Source: Streptomyces mayonensis
GTDB taxonomy: Bacteria > Actinomycetota > Actinomycetes > Streptomycetales > Streptomycetaceae
Direction of reading: 5' to 3'
Length of the DNA: 64,000 nt
NCBI RefSeq assembly: GCF_018982965.1
Contig: NZ_JACBYP010000028.1
Location: 16,150-80,149 of the forward strand
Of the stretch, positions 25,417 through 33,761 are shown piece after piece (the first letter of the stretch is position 1; every line of letters begins with the position of its first letter). Made by a program: the position numbers and the translations under genes. The notes below the pieces were generated by a model that was not told the DNA's origin, made no database searches, and saw nothing but the letters and a program-made list of their open reading frames with translations.

Positions 25417-25467
25417 CGGACGGCGCCGGTTCGGCCGAGGCTCAGTCGGCCGAACCGGCGCCGTCCG
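25417..25467. terminator. Perfect 22-bp stem bidirectional terminator
   Basis: 25417-25438 is the exact reverse complement of 25446-25467, with a 7-nt loop. It sits between the convergent dehydrogenase and CGNR genes. A near-palindrome centred on GGACCGGTACCGGTCC (about 25337-25352) precedes it. Confidence 0.9.
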
Positions 25468-25512
25468 CATTCTGCACCACGGGGCGCCGCCACGACCGGT
25501 GAACCCCGTGGC

Positions 25513-26070
25513 TCACGGCGTCCCCCTGGACGCCCGGTACCGGCGCATCTTGGCGCGGGCCCCGCACACCTGCATGGAGCACCAGCGGCCGCGTCCGGCC
25601 GGGCTGCGGTCGTAGTACGCCCAGAGGCAGTCGTCGGCCTCACAGGCCTTCAGCCGGCTCCAGGTGCCCGCGACCAGCGCCTCGGCGACGGCGGCGGCGA
25701 CCCGTGCGGTCAGGTCCCCCGCGGTCAGGTCCCCCGCGGTCAGGTCCCCCGTGGTCGGGTCGCCCTCCCCTGCCGGGGCGAGGGCGGCGGAGCCGTCGGC
25801 CGGGTCGACGGCGACGACCAGCGGGGCGGCGGCCAGCAGCTCGCCCAGCGGGGTCACGGCGCGGTGCGGCGGGTGGCCGGCGTGGGCGAGCAGGGTCGCG
25901 CGCAGCGCCTCGCGCAGCTCGCGGGCCCCGGGCAGGTCGTCCTCCGCCAGACCGAGCCGCGCCCGGCCCTCCGGGGTGTCCAGCGAGTCGGCGCCCGTCC
26001 CGACGTCCAGCGTGTTCACCAGGGTCTCGACCAGCTCCAGGCCGCCCGGCGCGGGCGATCTCTCACTCAT
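25513..26070 (-). CDS. CGNR zinc-finger family transcriptional regulator (ABATE domain)
   Basis: 185-aa protein of the family formed by an N-terminal ABATE stress-sensing domain (SLDTPEGRARLGL) and a C-terminal CGNR zinc finger that probably binds DNA. The finger is CEADDC ... RWCSMQVCGARAKMRRYR: four cysteines present, but the family CGNR reads CGAR. Between the domains lies a repeat of GDLTA, encoded by three 15-bp tandem units (25709-25753). The start is ATG 26070. It is divergent from the VOC gene, so it may control it; this is inference. Confidence 0.85.
   Translation of the reverse strand: MSERSPAPGGLELVETLVNTLDVGTGADSLDTPEGRARLGLAEDDLPGARELREALRATLLAHAGHPPHRAVTPLGELLAAAPLVVAVDPADGSAALAPAGEGDPTTGDLTAGDLTAGDLTARVAAAVAEALVAGTWSRLKACEADDCLWAYYDRSPAGRGRWCSMQVCGARAKMRRYRASRGTP
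25709..25753 (-). repeat. 15-bp tandem repeat x3 inside the CGNR gene
   Basis: Three copies of GGTCAGGTCCCCCGC (last one ending T instead of C) encode GDLTA on the minus strand. The unit keeps the frame, so copy-number change would only alter linker length. Confidence 0.8.
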
Positions 26071-26199
26071 GCTTGCGACGTTACCTCCAATGAGGCAGCA
26101 TGCAGTAACCGTTACCGGTTACCGGAACCTGCCGGTAACCCCGCACTGTGTGATTCAGAGACCGTGTGCTTCAAGACCGTGCGCTTCAAGGAGGAAGTC

Positions 26200-26559
26200 A
26201 TGGCTGTCGCAGAACTGGGCGTCGTCGTCCTGGACTGTCCCGATCCCCGTGCCCTGGCCCGCTTCTACGCCGACGTGCTCGGCGGGACCGTCGAGGGCGA
26301 GGGCGACTGGGTCGACCTGAGGCTGCCGGGCGGACAGGCCTTGGCGTTCCAGGCCGCACCCGGCTTCGTACCGCCGAAGTGGCCCGCGCCCGACGACTCG
26401 CAGCAGTTCCACCTGGACCTCGACGTGACGGACCTGGACGCGGCCGAGAGGGCGGTGCTGGAGAAGGGCGCGAGGCCGCTGGACACGGAGGACCGCAACC
26501 GCGCCTTCCGGGTCTACGCCGACCCTGCCGGGCACCCGTTCTGCCTCTGCGCCTGCTGA
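26200..26559 (+). CDS. VOC family protein (glyoxalase/bleomycin-resistance fold)
   Basis: 119-aa single vicinal-oxygen-chelate domain protein. ATG 26200 follows the excellent site AAGGAGG. Paired beta-alpha-beta-beta-beta modules are visible: ELGVVVLDCPDPRALARFYADVLGG and, in the second half, FHLDLDVTDLDAAERAVLEKGARPL, ending DPAGHPFCLCAC. Such small proteins act as metal-dependent isomerases or dioxygenases, or as binding proteins for antibiotics; the substrate is not predictable here. A 15-bp direct repeat (GTGTGCTTCAAGACC / GTGCGCTTCAAGGAG) precedes the start. Confidence 0.85.
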   Translation: MAVAELGVVVLDCPDPRALARFYADVLGGTVEGEGDWVDLRLPGGQALAFQAAPGFVPPKWPAPDDSQQFHLDLDVTDLDAAERAVLEKGARPLDTEDRNRAFRVYADPAGHPFCLCAC

Positions 26560-26603
26560 GCGGCACGCGCGGGCGGCGGAAGGGCCGCAGACGGCGCCGG
26601 TGC

Positions 26604-27734
26604 TCAGCCGTCCAGGTCGGTGATCGTCGCCGTGGACGGTTCGCGGCGGGTCTGGGCGGCCCGCGCGGTGAAGGACGCCGCGCGCAGGACGCGCTGGACG
26701 TTGCCCCAGGTCAGCAGGGCGATGTCCGCCTCGGCCCAGCCGCGGCGGAGCAGTTCGGCGATGAGCCGGGGGTAGCAGGAGGGGTCGCCCAGCTCCAGCG
26801 GGTGGGCGGCGCCGGTGTCGTAGGTGCCGGACAGGCCGACGCTCTGCGGGCCGGCCACCGTGCGGACGTGGTCGAGGTGGTCGGCGACGTCCCGGACGGT
26901 GGGACCGGTCTGCTCCGCGGTCAGCGGCACCATGCACAGGCCGCCGGCCGCGCCCAGCTCCACCAGCAGGTCGTCGGGGAGGTTGGCGGGGTGCGGGCGC
27001 AGGGCGCGGGCGGCGGAGCGGGTGCACAGCGCGGGGGCCTTGGACACCGCGAAGGTGCGGCGGGCGGTCTCGGCGGACGCGCCGGAGAGGTCGGCGACGA
27101 CTCCGAGCCGGTTCATCTCGCGGACGACCTCCTCGCCGAACCGGGTCAGCCCCGCCTCGCCCGCCCAGGACACCCCGGACAGGGTCAGCACACGCAGACC
27201 GAGGGCGTGCAGCGAACGCAGGATGCCGAGCCGGTCACCGAGGGCGCCGGCGCCCGCCGGGCCGGGCAGCACGGCGACCCGGCCGCAGTTGCGGGCGTCG
27301 ATGGCCTGCCCCGCGTCGTACGCCAGACGCAGCCCCTCCGGGTGCGCGCGCACGACCGTCTTGACCAGGTCCAGCTGCTCCAGCGTCGCACCGACCGCCC
27401 GGTCACCGCCGCCGGACTCGGGCAGGTCCAGCGACCACAGCAGCGCGCCCACGTGTCCCTCGCGCAGCCGCGGCACGTCGGTGGCGACGGAGCTCTCGCC
27501 CAGCTCGAGGTCGTACCACGGCAGGTCCCTGAGCGCCGAGGCCAGTCCGTTGCAGCCGTCGGCGACGGGATGGGCGGCCAGCACGGCCCGCGCCCGGGTC
27601 AGCGGCTCGTCGTCGGGGTCGGACACGGGCGCGTAGGGCTCCGGGGCGAGCGCCTCCGCGGCGAGCGGCACGGGCAGGTCGTCGAGCCCACCGGCCTCGG
27701 TGCCGGTGTGCAGGTCGTCCTGGAGGTCTGCCAT
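26604..27734 (-). CDS. Renal dipeptidase (M19) family protein, probable pseudoenzyme
   Basis: 376-aa M19-family paralogue of the neighbouring dipeptidase, aligning from about residue 45 to the end (same RFGEEVVREMNRLGV, LPDDLL and GWAEADIALLTWGNVQRVLRAA blocks). All metal-binding residues of M19 enzymes are replaced: the HxD motif is CNG (61-63), the bridging Glu is Ala160, the two histidines are Gly218 and Arg239, and the Asp of GGDYDGT is Thr304. It cannot bind the two zinc ions in the known way, so hydrolysis is unlikely; it may have a regulatory, binding or heterodimer role. It carries an N-terminal acidic extension. ATG 27734 is the chosen start. The frame is intact and GC-typical, so this is not a decayed gene. 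Confidence 0.85.
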   Translation of the reverse strand: MADLQDDLHTGTEAGGLDDLPVPLAAEALAPEPYAPVSDPDDEPLTRARAVLAAHPVADGCNGLASALRDLPWYDLELGESSVATDVPRLREGHVGALLWSLDLPESGGGDRAVGATLEQLDLVKTVVRAHPEGLRLAYDAGQAIDARNCGRVAVLPGPAGAGALGDRLGILRSLHALGLRVLTLSGVSWAGEAGLTRFGEEVVREMNRLGVVADLSGASAETARRTFAVSKAPALCTRSAARALRPHPANLPDDLLVELGAAGGLCMVPLTAEQTGPTVRDVADHLDHVRTVAGPQSVGLSGTYDTGAAHPLELGDPSCYPRLIAELLRRGWAEADIALLTWGNVQRVLRAASFTARAAQTRREPSTATITDLDG

Positions 27735-27855
27735 GACGGGCTCCGTACGGTCGTCGTGAGGTACGGCCACCGTCGCACGGAGCTGCGGGGGCTTCCTGGT
27801 GGGTGGGGCGTTCGGGGGTAACCCGCGCCCCACCCGCCGGGCGGCAGCGGGCGGC

Positions 27856-29034
27856 TCAGCCGTCCAGCTGCTCGATGGTGGCGTTGGACGGCCCCCGCGT
27901 CGCCCGCAGCCCCCGGGCCACGTCCTCGGCGGCGTCCAGGACGCGGACCGCGTTCTTCCAGGTCAGCTTGGCCAGGTCGGCCTGCGACCAGCCGCGGTCG
28001 AGCAGTTCGGCGATCAGGTTCGGGTAGCCGGAGACGTCGCCGAGGCCGTCCGGGGTGAACGGCGTGCCGTCGTAGTCGCCGCCGATGCCGAGGTGGTCGA
28101 CGCCCGCGACCTCGCGCATGTGGTCGAGGTGGTCGGCGACCGTGGACACGGTGGCGACGGGACGCGGGACGCGCTCCTCGAAGGCCGCGTGCACCTTCAT
28201 CGCCTCGGGGCTGCTGTCCAGGTGGTGGAAGCCGTGGGCGCGCATGTTGTCGTCGGCCTCGGCGGTCCAGTCCACGGCCGCCTGGAGCACGAACTTCGGC
28301 ACGAACGTCACCATCGCCATGCCGCCGTTGGCGGGCAGCCGTTCCAGGACGTCGTCCGGGATGTTGCGCGGGTGGTCGCACACCGCGCGGGAGGACGAGT
28401 GGGAGAAGATCACCGGCGCGGTGGAGGTGTCCAGCGCGGCCCGCATCGTCGTCGCCGCGACGTGCGAGAGGTCGACCAGCATGCCCTCGCGGTTCATCTC
28501 CCGCACGACCGCGCGGCCGAAGGCCGACAGTCCGCCGACGCCGGGCTCGTCGGTCGCGGAGTCCGCCCACGCGTTGTTGTCGTTGTGGGTGAGCGTCATG
28601 TAGCGCACGCCGAGGGCGTACAGCGCGCGGAGCGTGGCCAGCGAGTTGTCGATGGAGTGGCCGCCCTCGGCACCCATGAGGGACGCGATCCGGCCCTCCG
28701 CGCGCGCGGCCTCCATGTCGGCGGCGGTCAGCGCGGCCCGCAGCTCGCCGGGGTGGCGGTCGATCAGCTGCCGTACGCAGTCGATCTGCTCCAGCGTCGC
28801 CGTCACGGCGCCCGGCAGGTCGGAGCGGACGTACACCGACCAGTACTGGGCGCCGACGCCACCGGCGCGCAGGCGGGCCAGGTCGGTGTGCAGGTGCGCG
28901 GACTGGTCGGTGGCGATGTCCCGCGCGTCGAGGTCGTAGCGGACCTGCTCGCGCAGCGCCCAGGGCAGGTCGTTGTGCCCGTCGACGACGGGGAACTCGC
29001 GCAGCAGCTCCCGAGCGGTGTCCAGCGATGTCAT
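27856..29034 (-). CDS. Membrane dipeptidase (M19, renal dipeptidase family)
   Basis: 392-aa zinc dipeptidase predicted to cleave dipeptides, including those with D-amino acids. ATG 29034 has GGAAGGGAC upstream. The metal ligands are all present: His20 and Asp22 (VVDGHNDLPW), Glu123 (LMGAEGGHS), His191 (VDLSHVA), His212 (FSHSSSR) and Asp320 (GIGGDYDGT). No signal peptide is visible, so it is probably cytoplasmic. It is 121 bp upstream of the degenerate paralogue on the same strand, suggesting they are made together. Confidence 0.92.
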   Translation of the reverse strand: MTSLDTARELLREFPVVDGHNDLPWALREQVRYDLDARDIATDQSAHLHTDLARLRAGGVGAQYWSVYVRSDLPGAVTATLEQIDCVRQLIDRHPGELRAALTAADMEAARAEGRIASLMGAEGGHSIDNSLATLRALYALGVRYMTLTHNDNNAWADSATDEPGVGGLSAFGRAVVREMNREGMLVDLSHVAATTMRAALDTSTAPVIFSHSSSRAVCDHPRNIPDDVLERLPANGGMAMVTFVPKFVLQAAVDWTAEADDNMRAHGFHHLDSSPEAMKVHAAFEERVPRPVATVSTVADHLDHMREVAGVDHLGIGGDYDGTPFTPDGLGDVSGYPNLIAELLDRGWSQADLAKLTWKNAVRVLDAAEDVARGLRATRGPSNATIEQLDG

Positions 29035-29048
29035 CCGCGTCCCTTCCT

Positions 29049-29093
29049 CACTGTCCGGTGCGTCACTGCCTGGTGCGTCACTGCCCGGTGCGT
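29049..29093 (-). repeat. 15-bp tandem repeat x3 at the purE 3' end
   Basis: Three near-identical units of CACTGCCCGGTGCGT (29049-29063, 29064-29078, 29079-29093) fill the spacer between the purE stop and the dipeptidase start. Confidence 0.8.
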
Positions 29094-29635
29094 CACTTTC
29101 CGAATCCGAAGCCGCCGGCCGAGCCCTCGACCTTGTTGCGCAGCCGCTTGCCCTTCTCGGTGGCCTGGTCGTTCAGCTCCTGCTGGAACTCCCGCATCCG
29201 CCCGAGCAGTTCCTCGTCGTGGGCGGCGAGCATCCGGGCGGCCAGCAGACCGGCGTTGCGTGCGCCGCCGACGGAGACGGTCGCGACCGGCACACCGGCC
29301 GGCATCTGCACGATGGACAGCAGGCTGTCCATGCCGTCCAGGTACTTCAGCGGCACCGGTACGCCGATGACCGGCAGCGGGGTGACGGAGGCGAGCATGC
29401 CGGGCAGGTGGGCGGCGCCGCCGGCCCCGGCGACGATCGCCTTCAGCCCGCGTCCGGCGGCCTGCTCGCCGTACGCGATCATCTCGTGCGGCATGCGGTG
29501 CGCGGAGACGACGTCGACCTCGTAGGGCACCTCGAACTCGTCGAGCGCCTTGGCGGCGGCCTCCATGACGGGCCAGTCGGAGTCCGACCCCATGACGATG
29601 CCCACGACCGGACTCACCGGGCTGGCCTGGCTCAT
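29093..29635 (-). CDS. purE: N5-carboxyaminoimidazole ribonucleotide mutase
   Basis: 180-aa class I PurE; converts N5-CAIR to CAIR in purine synthesis. Signature motifs are GIVMGSDSDWPVM (about 12-24), VVSAHRMP with the catalytic His (about 46), and AGAGGAAHLPGMLA. ATG 29635 overlaps the purK stop by four bases (ATGA), so translation is coupled. Length and motifs are normal, with a short basic C-terminal tail. Confidence 0.97.
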   Translation of the reverse strand: MSQASPVSPVVGIVMGSDSDWPVMEAAAKALDEFEVPYEVDVVSAHRMPHEMIAYGEQAAGRGLKAIVAGAGGAAHLPGMLASVTPLPVIGVPVPLKYLDGMDSLLSIVQMPAGVPVATVSVGGARNAGLLAARMLAAHDEELLGRMREFQQELNDQATEKGKRLRNKVEGSAGGFGFGK

Positions 29636-30783
29636 TCGGTGATCGTTCCCCTCAGGTAGCCGGCAGCGTGGGCGGCGCGCTCCAGCACGTCGTCCAGGTC
29701 GTCGCCGTAGGTGTTGACGTGACCGACCTTGCGGCCGGGCTTCACGTCCTTGCCGTACATGTGGATCTTGAGCTGCGGGTCGCGGGCCATGCAGTGCAGG
29801 TACGCGGAGTACATGTCCGGGAAGTCGCCGCCCAGGACGTTGACCATGACCGTCCACCGCGCGCGCGGGCGCGGGTCGCCGAGGGGGAGGTCGAGGACGG
29901 CGCGGACGTGGTTGGCGAACTGCGAGGTGACCGCGCCGTCCATCGTCCAGTGGCCGGAGTTGTGCGGGCGCATCGCCAGTTCGTTGACGAGGACGCGGCC
30001 GTCGCGGGTCTGGAACAGCTCCACGGCGAGGTGGCCGACGACGTCCAGCTCCTTGGCGATGCCGAGCGCCATCTCCTCGGCGCGCAGGGCCAGCTCCTCG
30101 TCCAGGCCGGGAGCCGGGGCGATCACCGTGTCGCAGACGCCGTCCACCTGCCGGGACTCGACGACGGGGTAGGCCACCGCCTGGCCGTGCGGGGAGCGGA
30201 CCACGTTGGCGGCCAGCTCGCGGACGAAGTCGACCTTCTCCTCCGCCAGCACGGGCACACCGGCGCGGAACGGCTCGGCCGCCTCCTCGACGGAGTCCAC
30301 GACCCACACGCCCTTGCCGTCGTACCCGCCGCGGACCGTCTTGAGGACGACGGGGAAACCCTCGCCCTCCGTGGCGCCTTCCGCCGCGAAAGCGGCCACG
30401 TCGGCCGGATCGCTCACGATCCGGTGCCGCGGGCAGGGCACACCGATCGCGTCGAGCTTGGCACGCATCACGCCCTTGTCCTGGGCGTGCACGAGCGCGT
30501 CGGGGCCGGGGCGCACGGGAATGCCGTCCGCCTCCAGGGCCTTGAGGTGCTCGGTCGGCACGTGTTCGTGATCGAACGTGATCACGTCGCAGCCGCGCGC
30601 GAACTCGCGCAGCGTGTCCAGATCGCGATAGTCGCCGACGACGACTTCGTTCACAACCTGCGCCGCAGAGTCCTGGGGAGTGTCACTGAGAAGCTTGAAC
30701 CTGATGCCCAACGGGATGCCCGCCTCGTGTGTCATACGAGCGAGCTGGCCACCGCCGACCATGCCGACTACCGGAAACGTCAC
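29632..30783 (-). CDS. purK: N5-carboxyaminoimidazole ribonucleotide synthase
   Basis: 383-aa ATP-grasp enzyme that carboxylates AIR with bicarbonate and ATP, producing the substrate of PurE. N-terminal VGMVGGGQLARM is characteristic. ATP-grasp features include VLKTVRGGYDGKGVWV (about 147-162) and the metal-binding VNELAMRPHNSGHWTMD (about 266-282). The start is GTG 30783. It overlaps purE and forms a two-gene operon. It is divergent from the GtrA gene. Confidence 0.97.
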   Translation of the reverse strand: MTFPVVGMVGGGQLARMTHEAGIPLGIRFKLLSDTPQDSAAQVVNEVVVGDYRDLDTLREFARGCDVITFDHEHVPTEHLKALEADGIPVRPGPDALVHAQDKGVMRAKLDAIGVPCPRHRIVSDPADVAAFAAEGATEGEGFPVVLKTVRGGYDGKGVWVVDSVEEAAEPFRAGVPVLAEEKVDFVRELAANVVRSPHGQAVAYPVVESRQVDGVCDTVIAPAPGLDEELALRAEEMALGIAKELDVVGHLAVELFQTRDGRVLVNELAMRPHNSGHWTMDGAVTSQFANHVRAVLDLPLGDPRPRARWTVMVNVLGGDFPDMYSAYLHCMARDPQLKIHMYGKDVKPGRKVGHVNTYGDDLDDVLERAAHAAGYLRGTITE

Positions 30784-30970
30784 ACCCCTAGCGTATCGGC
30801 CGCGCGGAGCCCACCTGTTTACCGGCCGTTTCCGGCCCCTTCTCCCCGCCTCTTCCGCCCTCTCCCGCCGCCCCTTCGGGCACCGCGGTTCCGTCCGCAG
30901 GAAGATCGCGTGCCCGGGTGGTTAGCATGAACGGATTGACGCCAACCGATGGACGGGGGCCTGCACGACC

Positions 30971-31543
30971 ATGGAACGTGGTTCCTCGGGTGCTCACACG
31001 GCTCCCCCGGCACCGCCGGAGCCTCGCGGCGCGCTGCGGGAGCGGATCGACCGGCTGGTGCGCGAGATCGTGAAGTTCGGCGCCGTCGGCGGCGCGGGAG
31101 TGCTGGTCAACCTCCTCGTCTTCAACTTCGTGCGGCACACGACCGACCTCCAGGTGGTGCGGGCCAGCATCATCGCCACCGTCGTGGCGATCGTCTTCAA
31201 CTACTTCGGCTTCCGCTACTTCACCTACCGCGACCGCGACAAGGGCGGCCGCACCCGTGAGATGACGCTGTTCCTGCTGTTCAGCGCGGCCGGCCTGGTC
31301 ATCGAGAACGGCGTGCTCTACACGGCCACCTACGGGTTCGGCTGGGACAGCCCGCTGCAGAGCAACATCTTCAAGTTCCTCGGCATCGGGATCGGCACGC
31401 TCTTCCGGTTCTGGTCGTACCGCACCTGGGTCTTCCGCGCCCTGCCCGAACGGGCACCGTCGACGCGGGCGGAGGCATTCCTGGAGCACGAGCACCCCAC
31501 GGCGGTGCGCGCGGCGGACGGCGCCCCGGCGGTCCGCCGCTGA
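30971..31543 (+). CDS. GtrA family membrane protein
   Basis: 190-aa protein with four predicted membrane helices (about 38-57, 63-82, 97-118, 130-148), the layout of GtrA/DPMS small-multidrug-like proteins that help move polyprenyl-linked sugars or act in cell-surface glycan assembly. Hallmarks are IVKFGAVGGAGVLVNLLVFN and FRFWSYRTWVF. The C-terminal tail is hydrophilic. The start is ATG 30971. A link to the LCP/GT2 envelope genes upstream is plausible but not shown. Confidence 0.87.
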   Translation: MERGSSGAHTAPPAPPEPRGALRERIDRLVREIVKFGAVGGAGVLVNLLVFNFVRHTTDLQVVRASIIATVVAIVFNYFGFRYFTYRDRDKGGRTREMTLFLLFSAAGLVIENGVLYTATYGFGWDSPLQSNIFKFLGIGIGTLFRFWSYRTWVFRALPERAPSTRAEAFLEHEHPTAVRAADGAPAVRR

Positions 31544-31559
31544 CCTCCTCGCAGGCCGG

Positions 31560-31690
31560 ACCGGGACACGTATGACGGACCTGGGCGCATACGCCGGACC
31601 CGGGCGCATACGCCGGACCCGGGCACGTGCGCCGGACCCGTACGACGGGCAGGGGCGCCACGACGGACCCGCGCGGGTACGACGGCCCCG
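31560..31690. repeat. Degenerate ~19-bp tandem repeat between convergent genes
   Basis: About six to seven copies of GGGCGCATACGCCGGACCC and decayed versions fill the spacer between gtrA-like and the histidine kinase. Two central copies are identical. No gene is supported here. Confidence 0.75.
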
Positions 31691-31746
31691 GGTACGACGG
31701 GTACTCGTGGGTGGACGGCCGGGTGCTTACGAGGAGTCGCGCGCGG

Positions 31747-33021
31747 TCAGCGCACCGTCTCCCCGGCGCCCCCGGACGCCTTCTTCGGCGGCTGCGTGCG
31801 GGACAGGAACAGGCCGAAGACCGGGGGGCGGCCCTGGAGCAGCTCGAGGCGGCCGCCGTCCGCCTCGGCCAGGTCGCGGGCGACGGCGAGGCCGATGCCC
31901 GTGGAGTTGCGGCCGCTGATCGCCCGCTCGAAGATCCGCGCCCCCAGGTCGCCGGGGACGCCGGGCCCCTCGTCGGTGACCTCGACCACCGCCTGGTTGC
32001 CGGTCACCCGGGTCCGCAGGGCCACGGTGCCGCCACCGTGCATCAGGGAGTTCTCGATCAGCGCGGCCAGCACCTGCGCGACGGCGCCCGGGGTGCCCAC
32101 GGCCGTCAGGTGGCGCTTGCCCGAGCTGACGATGGCCCGGCCCTCGCTGCGGTAGGCGGGACGCCACTCGTCGATCTGCTGCTGGATGACGTCGTCCAGC
32201 TCGAAGGTGACGGCGGAGCCGCTGCGCGGGTCGCGGGAGTTGGTCAGCAGCCGGTCCACGACGTCCGTCAGCCGCTCCACCTGCGACAGCGCGATCGTCG
32301 CCTCCTCCTTCACCGTCTCCGGCTCGTCGGTGAGGGTGATCTCCTCCAGCCGCATGGACAGCGCGGTCAGCGGTGTGCGCAGCTGGTGTGAGGCGTCGGC
32401 GGCCAGGCGGCGCTCGGCGGTGAGCATCCGGGCGATGCGCTCGGCGGAGGAGTCGAGGACGTCCGCGACCCGGTCCAGCTCGGGAACGCCGTACCGCTTG
32501 TGCCGCGGACGCGGGTCGCCGGAGCCGAGGCGCTCGGCGGTCTCGGCGAGGTCGGTGAGCGGGGAGGCGAGGCGGTTGGCCTGCCGGATCGCCAGCAGCA
32601 CGGCGGCGATCACCGCGAGCAGCGCCACCAGGCCGATGATCACCAGCGTCCGGCCGATCTCCCGCGTCACCGAGGAACTGGGCTCCTCGACGAGGACCGT
32701 CTCACCCTCCTCGCCGGTGGCCCTGCCCCGCAGGACCTCGCCGGACGGCTTGCTGCCGACCTCGATGACCGGCTCTCCGGGGATGCGGATCACGGCGTAG
32801 CGGGCGTCGCGGATCTGCTCCCGCAGGAACCGCGCGTCGACCGAGCCGGTGCCGATCAGCCGGCTGTCCACGATGCTGGCCAGCCGCACCGCCTCCAGGT
32901 CGACGCGCTCCTGGGCGGTGCTGCTGATCGTCCGGGTCTCGACGATCACCAGGGAGACGCCGAAGACGGCGATCACGACGAGCACCACGGCGAGGGTGGA
33001 CTGGATCAGTCGACGGCGCAT
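31747..33021 (-). CDS. Sensor histidine kinase (HAMP, HisKA, HATPase_c)
   Basis: 424-aa inner-membrane kinase paired with the response regulator just upstream. A first membrane helix (about 8-28), a periplasmic-side sensor loop of about 90 residues and a second helix (about 125-146) are followed by HAMP (RLASPLTDLAETAERLGSGD). The phospho-acceptor His is in ADASHQLRTPLTAL. ATP-binding boxes are N (ENSLMHG), G1 (DEGPGVP) and G2 (STGIGLA). ATG 33021 has GAGGAC just upstream, in the second copy of a 21-bp repeat. The signal is unknown. Confidence 0.92.
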   Translation of the reverse strand: MRRRLIQSTLAVVLVVIAVFGVSLVIVETRTISSTAQERVDLEAVRLASIVDSRLIGTGSVDARFLREQIRDARYAVIRIPGEPVIEVGSKPSGEVLRGRATGEEGETVLVEEPSSSVTREIGRTLVIIGLVALLAVIAAVLLAIRQANRLASPLTDLAETAERLGSGDPRPRHKRYGVPELDRVADVLDSSAERIARMLTAERRLAADASHQLRTPLTALSMRLEEITLTDEPETVKEEATIALSQVERLTDVVDRLLTNSRDPRSGSAVTFELDDVIQQQIDEWRPAYRSEGRAIVSSGKRHLTAVGTPGAVAQVLAALIENSLMHGGGTVALRTRVTGNQAVVEVTDEGPGVPGDLGARIFERAISGRNSTGIGLAVARDLAEADGGRLELLQGRPPVFGLFLSRTQPPKKASGGAGETVR

Positions 33022-33060
33022 GTCCTCATACTCAGGTCACATGTCCTCATACTCGGGTCA
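33019..33060 (-). repeat. Duplicated ribosome-site/start segment before the kinase
   Basis: Two 21-bp copies with one mismatch (33019-33039, 33040-33060). On the minus strand each contains GAGTATGAGGACATG. The upstream copy gives ATG followed directly by TGA; the downstream copy is the real kinase start. Confidence 0.8.
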
Positions 33061-33083
33061 CCCGGGCGCCCCCTGCCGGGCGC

Positions 33084-33761
33084 TCAGTTCTTCTCGAAAC
33101 GGAAGCCGACCCCGCGCACGGTGGCGATGTAGCGAGGGTTGGCCGCGTCGTCGCCGAGCTTCTTGCGCAGCCAGGAGATGTGCATGTCGAGGGTCTTGGT
33201 CGACGACCACCAGGTGGTGTCCCACACCTCGCGCATCAGCTGGTCGCGGGTGACGACCCGGCCCGCGTCGCGCACCAGCACCCGCAGCAGGTCGAACTCC
33301 TTGGCGGTGAGCTGGAGCTCCTCCTCGCCCATCCAGGCCCGGTGGGACTCGACGTCGATGCGCACACCGTGGGTGGCGGGCGGCTGCGGGGGCTCGACGG
33401 CGCCGCGCCGCAGCAGGGCCCTTACGCGGGCGAGCAGCTCGGCCAGGCGGAAGGGCTTGGTGACGTAGTCGTCGGCGCCCGCGTCCAGGCCGACCACGGT
33501 GTCCACCTCGTCGGCACGCGCGGTCAGGATCAGGATCGGCACGGCGTGACCCTCGGACCGCAGCCGGCGGGCGACCTCGAGACCGTCCATGCCGGGCAGG
33601 CCCAGGTCGAGTACGACCAGGTCGATGCCGCCCTGCAGTCCCGCGTCGAGTGCGGTGGGTCCGTCCTCACGCACCTCGACCTCGTACCCTTCCCGGCGCA
33701 GTGCGCGGGCCAGCGGCTCCGAGATGGACGCGTCGTCCTCGGCGAGCAGTACACGGGTCAT
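33084..33761 (-). CDS. OmpR/PhoB-family response regulator
   Basis: 225-aa two-component regulator. The receiver domain has Asp-Asp (AEDD), the phospho-acceptor in VVLDLGLPGMDG (about Asp53), Thr in ILTARAD and Lys in VTKPFR. The C-terminal winged helix has LTAKEFDLLRVLV and TLDMHISWLRKKLGDD. ATG 33761 fits the family N-terminus (MTRVLLAEDD). An ATG at 33800 adds 13 residues and has a better ribosome site (GGAAGG), so it could be the true start. The gene lies 62 bp upstream of its kinase on the same strand. Confidence 0.93.
   Translation of the reverse strand: MTRVLLAEDDASISEPLARALRREGYEVEVREDGPTALDAGLQGGIDLVVLDLGLPGMDGLEVARRLRSEGHAVPILILTARADEVDTVVGLDAGADDYVTKPFRLAELLARVRALLRRGAVEPPQPPATHGVRIDVESHRAWMGEEELQLTAKEFDLLRVLVRDAGRVVTRDQLMREVWDTTWWSSTKTLDMHISWLRKKLGDDAANPRYIATVRGVGFRFEKN

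Noticed and set aside
31560..31690. CRISPR array
   Set aside because: The units are contiguous and decay gradually with no unique spacers, and no cas gene is near; the same holds for the other tandem arrays.
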